DNA from: Alitta virens | Lineage: Eukaryota > Annelida > Polychaeta > Phyllodocida > Nereididae | Direction: 5' to 3' | DNA length: 64,000 nucleotides | Assembly (NCBI GenBank): GCA_932294295.1 | Contig: OW028573.1 | Coordinates: forward strand, 59,497,829 to 59,561,828 | Shown here: positions 1-22,645 of the stretch, in pieces | Layout: each line of letters begins with the position of its first letter | Position numbering within the stretch: the stretch's first letter is position 1 | Made by a program: the position numbers and the translations under genes | Notes under the pieces: model-generated | Databases searched by the model: none | The model's input: only the letters and a program-made list of their open reading frames with translations | What the model was told of the DNA's origin: nothing

Positions 1-38
1 ATGTACATGTATACTCCATATAGCATCTTTAAAAGATC

Positions 39-3000
39 ATGGCCAATTTACAAACTTTGCTAATGTCAAAGGATCAGCTGAAGAAAAACTACAGCAGCTT
101 ATTGATATTAGGAATCGGCGTCTTCAACAAAAGTGCTTATCGTATGCAATCAGTATATGACCTTATCCCTGAGACTCTTCCTGAAAATTTGGAAAGTAGT
201 GGATACCATCGACAGTGTTACCAGCGTTTCACAGCTAATTTGCATCTGTTAGAAGATGATACTTTTTCAGCTTCAGTTTCACACAGGCATCATTCACCCA
301 GGAAACAATCTTCAGCTTTCTCTACAGGGCCTATTTTCCCACCTGAATGTATTTTTTGCGGGAAAATTTAAATCAAGGATGCCAACAGAAAAACAGAGCG
401 ACCTGAGCTATTTTCTTCATTTAAGAACAAGCCAAATGGATTGGAGCAAATTGAATTGCGGGCTGAGAAAATGGGGCTTCATGAACTTCATCGACAGGTG
501 AAAAATAAAGATCTCTTTGCTTGTGAAGCCAAACACCATCCTTCATGTTTTAAATCTTTCCGCACGGCTTATGCAAACTACGAGCGAAGCATTCAGAGGA
601 CTCAGTTGCATCAAGACACTGAACAAGCTCGTTTATTAGCTGCTCATGAAAAGACATTTACTGAAGTTGTTGCCTACATTAAATCCCATGTTGTTGAAAA
701 TAATCAGGTTGGAAAACTGTCATCGTTGCGCTTGATGTACATTGAACAACTGGCAAGAAATGGCTATGAAAAGGAGAACTATCGGTCTGAGAAACTTCTT
801 CGTCGTATGGAGCAGGACCCATTGAAAGAACAAGTCCAATTTGTGAAAGTTGATCAGGGAAAGGCTAATGCTTTTCCATTCTGGCTTGTATGTAGCATTG
901 AGATAACAGTCACAGAGGCTCTGGGCAGGGCCTACATGCTGGGAAGCACTGACAGATATCAAGAAGTTGCAAACCTGCTTCGTTGCAGCATGCTGGAAGC
1001 ATTCAAAAATGAAAAACAGATTCCCTGGCCCTTTACAGCCGATGATATGTTATTACATGCTGAAGATATTCTCCCTGCAGACCTTATTAGGTTTCTTGGC
1101 ATGCTCCTGACAGGAAAAGAAAATCTGGAACTGAACATGAGAATGAAGAGACTGATATTTTCCATTGGGCAAGACATTTGCCATGCAGTTTCAGAAGGGA
1201 AATGGAAATTACCAAAGCAAATTTTGCTTTGCATCACAGTGAGACATTTGTTTCGCAGTAAGCTGCTCACAAAGATACTGCACAGGCTTGATCACTCTGA
1301 GAGCTATGATTTTGAATTGGAGTTGGAAACTGGGCTGGCTAAAGCTTTGGATGAAGCTTCATCCTTTCTGACACCACAGATCATAACTGGGGAAGGAAAT
1401 TTGGTGTTCCATTGTGAGTGGGACAATTTAAATAAAATCACAACCAATGTACATGGAAATAACATTGTAAACAGTGCTGGGGGAATCATGGTGCAAGAGG
1501 TGAAAGCAGGATTTGAAAATTCCAATGACCGGAAACTGCCAATTGTTCCTAAGACAAAGCAACGTAGTCTACAAGTTGAAACTCCTGAAACATTAACACC
1601 ATTACACTTTAATCGTGTAGGACCAAACTTTCCAGAGGGATCCTCCTTCACTCCGCCAGATGAAAATGACCAAGCATTTGAGCAGAATATAACAGTCTAC
1701 TACATTTGGTTTTTCAGTAGATATATTGGCAGTAATGGTAAACAGCCTGTACCTGGTCTCGAAGGATTCACTTCAGCAACCGGGATTCCACCACAGAGAA
1801 AGACAACAGTAGACTATTTCATGCCTATACATCAGCCAATCGCTGAGAATGCAGTAGTTTATGAACTATTGAAAAGATCTGAAGCAGCAACCTCAGAAGT
1901 GGGACAGAAATTTGTGTTAAACACCTTTGACTTGGGTGTTACAATGAAAGCTCTGCCTATAATTTGGAGATGGCCAGAAGAATTTGCAAATCATGCGCTT
2001 TCAATTGGACCCTTTCATACATCGATGAACTATATTGTTATGCTCACAGGTCACAAAATGCGAGGGTCAGGCTATGCAGAAATATTGTTCGAGTCACAAC
2101 TGGTGACCACGGGTTCTGTGAAAGGAGTGTTAAATGGCAAGGCATATGCCAAGTCCCTCTTCAACCTCAAAGCGGTTTGTGAAGCTATGGAATGATTATT
2201 GTTGGAGCAATTTATGAAGGAAGAGGAAACCTCCCATTGGTGATCCTTCAGTGCTACTAAACATTACGAAGTTCTGCACATCCGAAAATCTTACTGAAGC
2301 CATGCAAGACCCAACCATCATAACATTTATGACCAAGTATCAAGCTTACGAGTGGAAAGTGCAGGATGGCCACCTGGGGAAGACTGCCCGTTTCTGGATG
2401 TCCTTCATCAAACATTGCCATCTGATCTTCATGCTCCTGCACTCTGTCAAGACAAACAACATCCAACTGTTTCACAAGTGTAATGGTGACATGGCAGAGC
2501 TTTTCTTCTCATTCGTGGACAAAACTACTCCAGGTATTCTAAGAGTTATGGATTACATTCAAATATACATCATTTCATGAATATGATTGGCAGGTGATAT
2601 AATCTTTCTTACTAATGTATTACAGATATCTGGTCTGGTTTGAAGCCTTTCTTACCAACATGGAGAAGACTCATCCAGGAGCTAAAGACTTGTTGAGCAA
2701 GGGTGCAATTACGGTGGCACGTTCAATGATTCCCAGGGCTTTGTGCGCCGTTGACAAGACAATGGAGGAAACGTTTATGCGTTTCGCAAAATCTTCAGGT
2801 ATCTGGTATTTCTGACTTTGAGACAATCTCGCATGGCTAAATAAACTCCCCAAAGCATATGTATATCATTTATGTTTGCCAAAAATGTTTTCAGGTGGAT
2901 TTGCAGGATTGTACAGCCAGTTTGGGGCATACCAAAGATGGTGTCGCACAACATCTGCAAGAGCTCAGTTTTATGAAATAACACTGGAAATGGTTGGCCT

Positions 3001-4055
3001 TGTAGATGATCCAGACAGCCCTGTGAAAGGGAAACACCGTGAGCTTGAACAGGCAGAGATAAAGAAAAGTGAGGAGGCAGTGCAACGTGTACTTGCAGCA
3101 ATCAGGAACTTCACCAATCCCTTTACCATTGATGATAAAGGGAGACTCTACTCCTTGGCATCTGGTGCACCTGTTTCCAGGGACATTGAGAATGATGTTC
3201 TGGAGGCTGAAGCTGTGGGCAAAGCAGCCAAAGCAGACTTTGTTAAACTTACAGAATGATGAGTCTATGGGTTTCTTCGATCCTATCAAAAGGAAAAAAC
3301 TGAAGACCATGGAAGCGAACAATAAGAAGGTCACCCTCACATCATCACAGGGGAAGGTAAATGAAGGTTTTCATCATGGTTGGATCTTTCATCACCTGAA
3401 GTTAAATGATGCCGTGACACACAAATAATTATGAATTGTAGTTGTGTATTTGCGGGTCTTTCATTTCAGGCTGTCCAATATCAAGAACAAAGCAACCTTG
3501 CATTCCTGCTACTTGTTAAGTCTCAGAATCTCGATGAACCATTGGATTTAGATGAATTGATGAGTATTGTTTGATGCCTGTACCTCCAAGTCTTGGAACA
3601 AGTGATGGATTTTTTTGCAAAACCAACAAGGCTACTATCCTGCATACCTAATGCAAGACATACCAGAAGAAGACATCTCATACCCCAAGGATGCCCTGTT
3701 CCACATGCTCGAGAATCTCCCCCCAACTTGTGGTGAAATATGCCTCCTCATCCTGGACCACATGATATCCAAGAAGCACTTCATATTTTCAACTGACAGT
3801 TATCACCAAAATTCAATCAAAGCTCAGGAAAGGCTAAGGCATGGCAGTTCTGAAAAAATCATACTTGGAGGACCTGCAACCAGGAAACCTTATGATTTCA
3901 AAGTCTTCCTGGCAAATGATGACAATAAGAAGCAGCTTTGTCAACTGATGTTGGAAGTGTGGAGTTACGTCAATGGATTTATTCTTGGAACTTATTTTGG
4001 ACTTACGGTTAATATCATGGATGTACCTTGTTATTGTGACGCCTACAGACTTTAA
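39..4055 (+). pseudogene. Degenerate copy of a large multicopy, probably mobile-element-derived protein gene
   Basis: Fragments on one strand read in order as a single protein of roughly 1,100-1,200 residues. The N-terminus (39-371) has a zinc-ligand-like HRQCYQRF motif; 441-2195 is a 584-codon open stretch with a second HPSCFKSF motif and a late block around FHTSMNY and GHKMRGSGYAE; then come 2221-2533, 2626-2797, 2893-3259 and 3615-4055. I recognise the order from long uncharacterised proteins repeated many times in marine invertebrate genomes; a transposon origin is an inference. The copy is broken: in-frame stops at 369-371 and 2193-2195, a frame change near 2225, another near 3245, and stops around 3571 and 3650. 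Intron-like breaks remain, for example a donor at 2798 with acceptor ending at 2892, and a donor near 3357 with acceptor near 3469. No terminal repeats were seen. Confidence 0.7.
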
Positions 4056-4468
4056 GTATTATTGATTGAATGTCACACTGTGAATGTATCACCAATGTGA
4101 GTGGCCTTTCGATAGCGGTCTTAAGACCTTAGAGAGGCCTCCCACACATAGAGAAAAATACCTTTTAAATGTTTCTTTACTTGTTTATTTGTCTATTTAT
4201 GTTTCAATCAATGTTTGTATATGAAATTTGTGTCTCTTTGTGTAAATAAATGTCTTTGTCTGTCTGTAAGATTTTGATTCATGTGGGTTACAAGTGCTCA
4301 TAGTAGGTTCATTTTCTCCAACATTGTTAGTATGTAAAGAACTTGTAACTTTAGATTACATTTTTAATTACAGGGAAGCATTGTGGCATTAGTCTGCAAC
4401 TGTCAATCAAAGTTGAATGTTCGGCCTGTGGCCAATTAGTGTCAAGATGTGTGTGTGTGTGTATGTGT
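4056..4468. other. Non-coding tail with (GT)n tract
   Basis: No gene is seen. The stretch holds probable 3' sequence of the degenerate element, including an AATAAA-type signal near 4245, an imperfect stem-loop around 4107-4142 and a short GT-rich microsatellite at about 4449-4470 that abuts the SINE. Confidence 0.4.
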
Positions 4469-4640
4469 GATTAGGGCTTTACGTCCTGTATTTCTGCACC
4501 AGTTGGGCTAATTAGGACAGGCAGAGACCATGGCAATTAGACGGAGGAAACAGCCATCCAACTTAGGCTCGACTGGGAATCGAATCCGGGACCCAGCGGT
4601 TGAAAGCCCAGAGCGCTACCTCTGAGCTAGGCACCTGCCC
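4469..4640 (-). mobile_element. tRNA-derived SINE, family A, copy 1
   Basis: Read on the minus strand, the element begins with a tRNA-like head. An A-box-like TAGCTCAGAGGTAG is followed by a B-box-like GGATTCGATTCC, then by a non-tRNA body ending in a segment that reads ACAGGACGTAAAGCCCTAAT. The body is shared with the elements at 6951-7112 and 54801-54940, which defines a family. The head is degenerate relative to a working tRNA, so this is a retroposon and not a tRNA gene. Confidence 0.8.
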
Positions 4641-5245
4641 CTATTAGTGTCAAGGTATTCAAATAAATGAGTATATAAGTTTTCCACATTAAAGCCATTA
4701 GATAGCTGATATTTAGTAGTGAAATCATGTCCGAACCGAGGTGAGCACCGGGCCGAGTAAAACATCAAACTTTACATTCTTCGTCACTTCTCTGTACGGG
4801 ATGTTACACTAGAAACATGTAGGGTCAAGGAATGATATCAAAGGCTTAGAAGGACCATACTGCTTTTCAAGGAACGATACGAAATTCAGCCAATCAGGGA
4901 CAAGAACTGCAGCGTTGATACGGCTTTTTAAATTTTTAACTACTGAGCAACCAATAAACACAGATGATATCAATTTTCCAAGTCAATATTACCCAGGGAA
5001 AAACACTAGTATCAGGGAAAAAACAAGTTTTCTATCTGCACCGGCAACGAAACAATCTGTTAAATTCAAACAGTCATGCATTCACAAGTGGTTGCTATGG
5101 TGACCAAATACACAGTGGCCGCACTGGGGAATTTGGTTGCAGTAAGGAACATCAATATGAAAAGTACAAGAATTTGGTCCAAACAATTATCCAATTCTTA
5201 GTTTTGGCAGCTAAAAATATCTTTAAAAGTGGGGGATATAAATAT
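4641..5245. other. Intergenic, no gene seen
   Basis: AT-rich sequence with only short open frames. No conserved motif, RNA gene or repeat was recognised. Confidence 0.4.
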
Positions 5246-5351
5246 AATCCAACCACAATGGTGGATCAGCTCACTTCGCCACTTGTGAGTTCCTCCGCCA
5301 GACAGCTCACTCATGGATTACATTGAGCTGATCCACCACTGTAGTTGGATT
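5246..5351. repeat. Palindromic MITE-like element
   Basis: A left arm at 5246-5273 is the near-perfect reverse complement of a right arm at 5324-5351 (about 28 bp, ending AATCCAACCA / TAGTTGGATT). The arms are separated by about 50 bp. This is the architecture of a miniature inverted-repeat element; no coding capacity is present. Confidence 0.65.
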
Positions 5352-5359
5352 TTATTATA

Positions 5360-5761
5360 GTAACTAGGCAGGTATAGCAGCATTTTTGTTGCCATGGATA
5401 CCAAAAACAAGGCATCATTTAAAAATGACCCCCAATATGACATTAGCTTTCATATGACATGCCATATGTGTGGTATTCTATTATGTGGTGAAAGCGGTGT
5501 AGTAAACTATCCTTGACTTGACGGATATGGCAAAATTTCCATTATTTGGCATAATTCAATTGAGGACCTTGACCTTTGACACCTAGGTCATTACCCTGTA
5601 TAAAGTCATTAACATAATACTGTTCAAAATTTTCACTTATGACAAAATCTTTTACAATATGGGTGAAGTTATTTGACTTTTCTGGTAAATCTCATTTCCC
5701 TCAGTGCAATATAAGTTGGTAACTAAGCAGCTATAACAGCATTTTGGTTGCCATGGATACC
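5360..5761. repeat. Segment bounded by a 43-bp direct repeat
   Basis: The motif at 5360-5402 (ending GTTGCCATGGATACCA) recurs in the same orientation at 5719-5761 with a few mismatches. The 315 bp between them has no gene. The second copy runs directly into the hAT-like coding remnant. Possible origins are a local duplication or a deletion inside an older element. Confidence 0.5.
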
Positions 5762-6061
5762 ACAAAGTTTCCCAGCTGACCGGGACGTCATCAATGAGTG
5801 CTTTATTGAGGATTGTGCCAACATTAAGCTTAACATTCTGCAAGTCATAGATCTGCCCGCAACTTCATCGCTTTGTGAACAAGGATTCAGCCATATGAAA
5901 GCTATCAAGACAGACTGCCGTTCTAGGCTGATGTCCGGTTCTCTAAATGACCTCCTTAAGAGTTTGTTTGGAGTCCCCCTCAATTGCAGAATATGACCTG
6001 ACAAAAGCAATTCATCTCTCGAGGGCAGGCTGCGAGAAGACCAAACAGGGTAGTGTCGAAC
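5748..6061 (+). pseudogene. hAT-type transposase C-terminal remnant
   Basis: The frame from 5748 carries the typical hAT dimerisation block: a hydrophobic run, then PATSSLCEQGFSHMKAIKTD followed by a basic CRSRL and LNDLLKS. This matches the pattern of a small residue, CERGFS, then IKTD and RxRL found near the C-termini of hAT transposases and ZNF862-like domesticated proteins. After about 5960 the homologous reading continues in another frame (EYDLTKAIHLSR), so at least one frameshift is present. The N-terminal zinc finger and RNase H-like catalytic core are absent. Confidence 0.65.
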
Positions 6062-6950
6062 AAAGAATGTTTTAGCAGTTTAGACAGTGATAGTAATATT
6101 TCGGATTCGGATTCTGAATTTTCATGTATGTCAGACTGAAAGTCACTGAATAAATTGTGTCTTTAAACTAAAGAGTCTTTTTAACATACTATAACACTTG
6201 AAACTACTTCTTTCTGTAACAAAACACCAAGTAACCGACAACAAACGGATGCCCATTTTTTGAGACGGATGCCCATTTTTTGAGACAGACTCCTACATGT
6301 ATCAAGAGGTGAGTCCGTTTCACTACGAAGCTTTTCAGGCGAAATTCGACTATTCTTATTTCAGGTGGATATCTTGTAGTAGTGATACATGTAGGAGTCA
6401 TATATGGGCTGAAGCGTACAGTGCGTAATGACATGCCACACAAGGTATCAGATCCCACCAATATTCGTCAGGAAAAGGTTTTTAATCCCAACCAAGGTAG
6501 AGTAGCTCCTTTAACTGTGCACTGTGGAGGCTGCAACATCGGTCAAATTATGTTTCACCACCGGGGTTAGATTTACGTAATCAAAGCAAGAAATCCAGAG
6601 CAATGAACATCCATCATCCAGTGAATGGAGTATAGTAAGCACTGGCTTATGTCTGTATGGACAAATTTCACCATGGTAATAATTTAAAAAAAAAAGAAGG
6701 AAATTCTTGAGCGTGTGAGCTTGGTACAACAGTTAACCATCAAATTAACACGCAAGCCTAGGAGCAGTAGTTTTCACAACTGGGCAGAAACAAATACTTC
6801 TTTTTGAACAGCATGAATGTGGGAAATCATCTGCTCATTAATAGAGCAATTATTAAAGACAGCAACATTAAGAACAAGAAAATGTTTCCAGGAAAAATTG
6901 TGAAGGCAATGTAGCATATAAAAACCGAATGATGAACATGGGGATTGGGT
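6062..6950. other. Intergenic with small repeats
   Basis: No gene is seen. A 20-bp unit is duplicated in tandem at 6245-6284. A 17-bp inverted repeat (GACTCCTACATGTATCA) lies at 6288-6304 and 6383-6399, with about 80 bp between the arms. Short open frames here lack recognisable similarity. Confidence 0.45.
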
Positions 6951-7112
6951 GGATTAGCGCTTTACGTCCTGTATTTCTGCACCTGATGGGCTAATTAGGA
7001 CAGGCAGGGACCATGGCAATGAGATGAAGGATGAAACAGCCATCCAGCTTCGGCTCGACCGGGAATTAAACCCCACACCCAGTGCACTACCACTGATCTA
7101 GGCCCCCACCCT
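6951..7112 (-). mobile_element. tRNA-derived SINE, family A, copy 2
   Basis: The body matches the element at 4469-4640 almost base for base over the segment containing TTTACGTCCTGTATTTCTGC and the block around AGGACAGGCAGGGACCATGG. The tRNA-like head at the right end is more decayed than in copy 1. Confidence 0.75.
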
Positions 7113-7572
7113 GATGAACATGAGGAAGATTATATATTGATGAGTTTTAACAGACTTTACACAATGATGGAGATTCATGAAATAATTTCATTTTGCAACT
7201 TTGACCTAATATTGGTGTACATGGCTCTCACCCCTACAATTGCAGGTAAACTTTTAATGTTTTCATTACTGGTGTAATTAAGATTTTTGTAAGATGACAA
7301 GGACACATACCATCAAATACCGAGATTCCTGACCAAATACCATTTTTTTTATACTAACTTCTGAGGATTGGAGACTGGGTAGGGTGTACGTGTGTGATTT
7401 GTGTGATCACCTCATCAGCACCTGTTGGCTATGTAGAGGCTGGAATGGTTAAGGATTCAAACCTTGTTCATGATAAAAATAGTATAATTGATAATATAGA
7501 TCAGTTTCACGTCTAAACTGTAAAATGCTATTAGGATATGTTTGACTGATAGTTACATTCTAATAAAATGTT
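7113..7572. other. Intergenic, no gene seen
   Basis: AT-rich sequence without recognisable features. Confidence 0.35.
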
Positions 7573-8060
7573 TTACTGTAAGAGGGTGTTGACATCTTTC
7601 ACATACTGGGACTGGTTTGTTTGAAAGAAGAAGCTGTGAGTTAGTCTGGTATGTCTGATAAGACATCTATGAATTAAAACCTCATCTTTTTGTGTATTTG
7701 TGTTAATTGATAAGTTATCCTTAACTCTAGGTAGAATGGAGCGTAGTTTGTTATTTTCACATTCATTCCATTGCGTTTGCCAGTAAGACATGATAAAATC
7801 ATTTATGATTGGTCTAAAATCTTTGTATGGTACATTGTAGTCAGTGGTTTCTTGTGTCAATGCTTTTGTAGCACAAGTCTTTTTCATTCACTGTAATACC
7901 CAATATAGCAGGATGATCAACACGCTTATTTCCAAGAGCTTGTAATGCAGTCAGAACAGACAATTTAGTTTTTATATTTTGAATCCACTACAATCCTTGT
8001 TTTATAAATGGCGATTAACTCTGCAGTATAGAGCTTTCATCTGGAAGTTGTTCACTGCAG
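7573..8060 (-). pseudogene. Non-LTR retrotransposon fragment (RNase H end)
   Basis: On the minus strand the frame ending at 7573 carries PYKDFRPIINDFIMSYWQTQ, then WNECENNKLRSILP and LIRHTRLTHSFFF. This follows the pattern of the tail after the RNase H domain in many animal LINE ORF2 proteins. Upstream (to about 8060) an RNase H-like stretch, LTALQALGNKR then DHPAILGI, and further up LPDESSI, can be read with frame interruptions. Reverse transcriptase and endonuclease are missing, so this is a decayed 3' fragment. The clade is not assigned. Confidence 0.55.
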
Positions 8061-11000
8061 TAGTTTGATTTACTGGATAGGCGAAAGATTGGTTAAATTA
8101 TAATGACATATTGACCGATAGGTCATTCACCTCTGCACTAGGTATGGGCTAGACAGGTTAGGTACAGGGAGTCATGGGGCTGCAGACAGGCATAATTGAA
8201 ATCTGCAATGCCCTGTGTTGGGACACTGGGGTTTTGGGCCACTAGGAGGCTCAGCACTTTCAAGGGTTTTCTCAAAAACTATGCAAGGCTCAGACTATTA
8301 TTTTTGGCCCACTATGACATCTCACATGAAAACCTTGAGTACGTCATCTTCTTAAGATTTTACAGATTATTAGTCGTGATGTAATATTCTTTTAAATACT
8401 TAATATAATCATACAAATTTAAGGTCATGAAATATGTTATCTGGGGCTCGTCAATATTCAGTGGACTGTGCCTGAAGGTTACTTCCAAACCTTTATGACC
8501 CAAGTCACTACTCTAAATTGAAACTGCAAATTTGGGAACAAGTGCATCTTTGAACACCCAAAAGGGAGGATTAAGCCCATAAAGACGATGACACAGTTCA
8601 AACCCAGTATAACAATCAGCAAAAACAAGCAAAAGGAAGATGATACTATAGGAATCACCAGACCCAAACGAGAGCGATATTTGATGAAATTCACAGGCTG
8701 CATGATCTTAACCTTTTAATAGAAATTTGGTATTATATTCTATACATGGCATTTCCAGAAACTTTGATGACATTCACAGGCCAAGCATCTTGACCTTTTC
8801 AGACACTGGTCCTTTTTACTTCATGTAAAATAATGAAAAGAGGTGGGCATCATTTTAAAATTTTCACCCAGTACGAAATTCACCGTTCTTGAAAACCACA
8901 TTAGCGAGCATGACTGGTATTCATCCAAGATCAGGCTTGTAGTTTAATACCATAAGGGTACTTAAAAAAAGGAAAGTTAATTAGAGTAAAAATCAAATTA
9001 CAGACCGCAAGAGCAGAGGCAAATTTTAATGGACTTGTGTTGTACATTACATGTTAAATTGCTGAGCAGAACCCAAATTGTGAGGCAACACACAAATACT
9101 ATAATTTCAAGGCAAACCAGTCCCCTATCACAATATGCGGACACTCAGTTTCTTGGTAACATAAAATAATGCCATATTATGTAGTTCCCTCTATCTAAAT
9201 CTGCAAATCAATTTACTATGCATTTCAGTTTTGACTATTATTAAACATTTTCTTGAGATAAGAATACAACTTTTAAAGTTAGGATTGGCCATAAAATATA
9301 TTAATTTGTTCCATGTATGTACGCTATGAAAAGGAAAACGTTGCAAAGACAATCAGCATGTCACTATTTCATAGTGAAAACTTTTACGATCAGTCAGTCA
9401 GAGTGGTATAACACCATACAACACACCAAAGCAGCAAACAAGCAAATAACCTTTTAACCTGACTTGACTCATGTGATGCACATATATCATTTCTAAATTT
9501 GGTTTCAAAAAATATTTGCAAAAATAATCAATATGGCAGCTAAAAATAAACTAGGACTGCCTTAATACAGTGCAATCTTAAAAACAAAATGTATATATGA
9601 AAAAAATGAGGCAAAAAGGGCATGGAATGATGTCCTGCAATAGTGTGTGGATTGGTAAATCAGATAGATATATGGATACATTTGTTGTTTATTACTGTTG
9701 TTAATATGAAGCTTGGCATGTTATCATAACACCAGTCACGATTTAATACCATTGTATAGCACATTGACTGTAATTATGCAGAAATACAAAATACTGATCC
9801 ACCTCTATATAATAAGACTTAGTACCACTCACTGGGTATTTTTCATCATTGAGCTGTTTCTGTCAAATCTTTCATCAGGTTGATCACATAAAACTGAATT
9901 CACCAATTTAGACATCAATATATATGAAGCTGGAGTTATTTATAATTATACTAGTAATATCAAGATACTTTGGAGACAATCTTTGGTATTATAGTAACCA
10001 CGTCATCCTGCAAGATCACCACAATAACCAACATTAACCTATTGACCTGACACAAGGTTTTTTGCTTTGCTTGAAACTTTCAACGGCTTAACTTCACCAG
10101 GTAAAGTTGTAACATAAGGTGTGATTTCTGCAGTGACACAATTTTACCTGAATTCTGGTATGAAAGAATTTCTGCAAGTGGCACACAGGATAAAGTAAGC
10201 AAATATATCAAACTGCAGAAAATTATACTATGGACAATTTGCACAAGAAGTGATATGATGATAGGCATGGCAAAATAGCATTTAGTAAAAATAAAAAGGG
10301 TTAGGTTTAGTGCATTTTACAAAATGTGTCAGGTGGTTCAATAAATAATGCCACATTATGTACAAAACACAGCATGCCATATATTATTTGTTAAGTATTT
10401 TAGGCACAGGTAAAGGTTCACCCTGTATGTTGCATCATGGATATGGACTTAGACCATGAATTTGCGCCCTAAACGATTATATGAGATAAAACTGATTTGA
10501 GAAGATGTTTGAAATTTCATCTCTACAGAAGGTTCCTTAGGAAATTCATCCCCCTTACTCCTTTGGTTGTTCATCACAGAGGGCAACAAATTAACATATT
10601 CATTGCAAAACTATAAATTGATTACTGGCAAGGATCACTATGTGTGTTAAAAAATGTAAGCTTAACATGCTAATTAGCAACTAATTAACAAGGGTCTTTT
10701 ATACTGAATTTCATGGTCTAAACCCAATTTCCTTGACTACTTTAACCTGTAAACCATTATTCCAGTTAAGAGTTAGATGAGCAAACCATAACTCCTTCAC
10801 TTACATGCCAAATCAAAGTTTGTGCAGTATTCATATAATTAACTCAATTGCTAACGTTTACAATTTTACAAAGGAGGGATTGCATTACATTAATTGTGGA
10901 GACATAAGATATAAAACAGCAGGAGTTTACACAAGACTATATACAATAGAGCATGCCCTTTTGCATATAAAAACAATGCTAAATACTTTAAATTTTCACT

Positions 11001-11357
11001 ATAAATACAGTCGGTAGCAGACAATACATAGCACTGTATTAACAGACTAGAGGCATTTTAACTATCAATGCCCATACACCATTTAAGGCTGGATAAGGGC
11101 AATGTTTAGGGCTGCGTTAATGCCTTCCATGCAACTGCAAAAAAAAAGCTTCATTTCCTCAAGTTAGAAATAAGAAATTGAGGCATATTCATTTAAAAAT
11201 TCATAGAATAAAATTACATATACTAATACATCACAGCTTAACTTTGCTCAATCGGTTATTTCATTAACAGTGTACAGCACTCATTGTGTTATTGTGAATA
11301 CAGTCCTTTGAAGGGCAGCAAAGCCTTGAAGTGCGTAATACAGGCTGTCAGAATCCC
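8061..11357. other. Intergenic and probable KIF2A 3' UTR
   Basis: No gene is recognised over 3.3 kb. Only short open frames without similarity occur. The part nearest 11357 should contain the 3' UTR of the minus-strand kinesin gene; no single polyadenylation site could be fixed. Confidence 0.4.
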
Positions 11358-22186
<10,829 letters not shown>

Positions 22187-22645
22187 GATGAGTTATGTAG
22201 GACCTCTAGAAAGCCTGTACGACTTGTTCCACGCAGAACCGGCATATATAGTTAAAGAAATTCCCGTTTAGAAACCGTTTTGTTTTGGTCTGATGTTGAA
22301 AAATTTCAAAAAGTACTACGCATGCTCGAGATATTTTACAAGGCATGCGCAGTGGGAAAAGCGTTTTTACCAATTGATCACTCAATCATATATTGTAGCC
22401 TTCAATGGAAACTAACCATTACATATAACTCCTTATTATTTTTATAACATTTATAAAAACATTGAAAATTATGTTTTTTAATAAACCACAATTTACAGAC
22501 CATACGATTGAGCGTATGGTTTGAATGATTAATCTGTTTAGCCTTGGCTTGTGTCTGTTTACACATGGTGGCTCATGGAGTTGAGCAATCTTTGACAAAC
22601 CACTGAGAAAGCATTTTTAGTGGCTTCTCAGTTCATTTAGCAAGG
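22187..22645. promoter_or_regulatory. Shared bidirectional promoter region of KIF2A and LIG4
   Basis: The two start codons are 459 bp apart on opposite strands and nothing else is coded between them. No TATA box is evident. A GC-rich GGCATGCGCAGT at 22342-22353 resembles an NRF-1 site, with a CGCATGC at about 22320. Short ATG-initiated frames occur before the LIG4 start (about 22565-22610), but whether they are transcribed is unknown. Shared control of the two genes is an inference from spacing. Confidence 0.6.

Noticed and set aside
10805..11017. 70-codon frame downstream of the KIF2A stop
   Set aside because: AT-rich composition with no motif; typical chance frame in intergenic or 3' UTR sequence.
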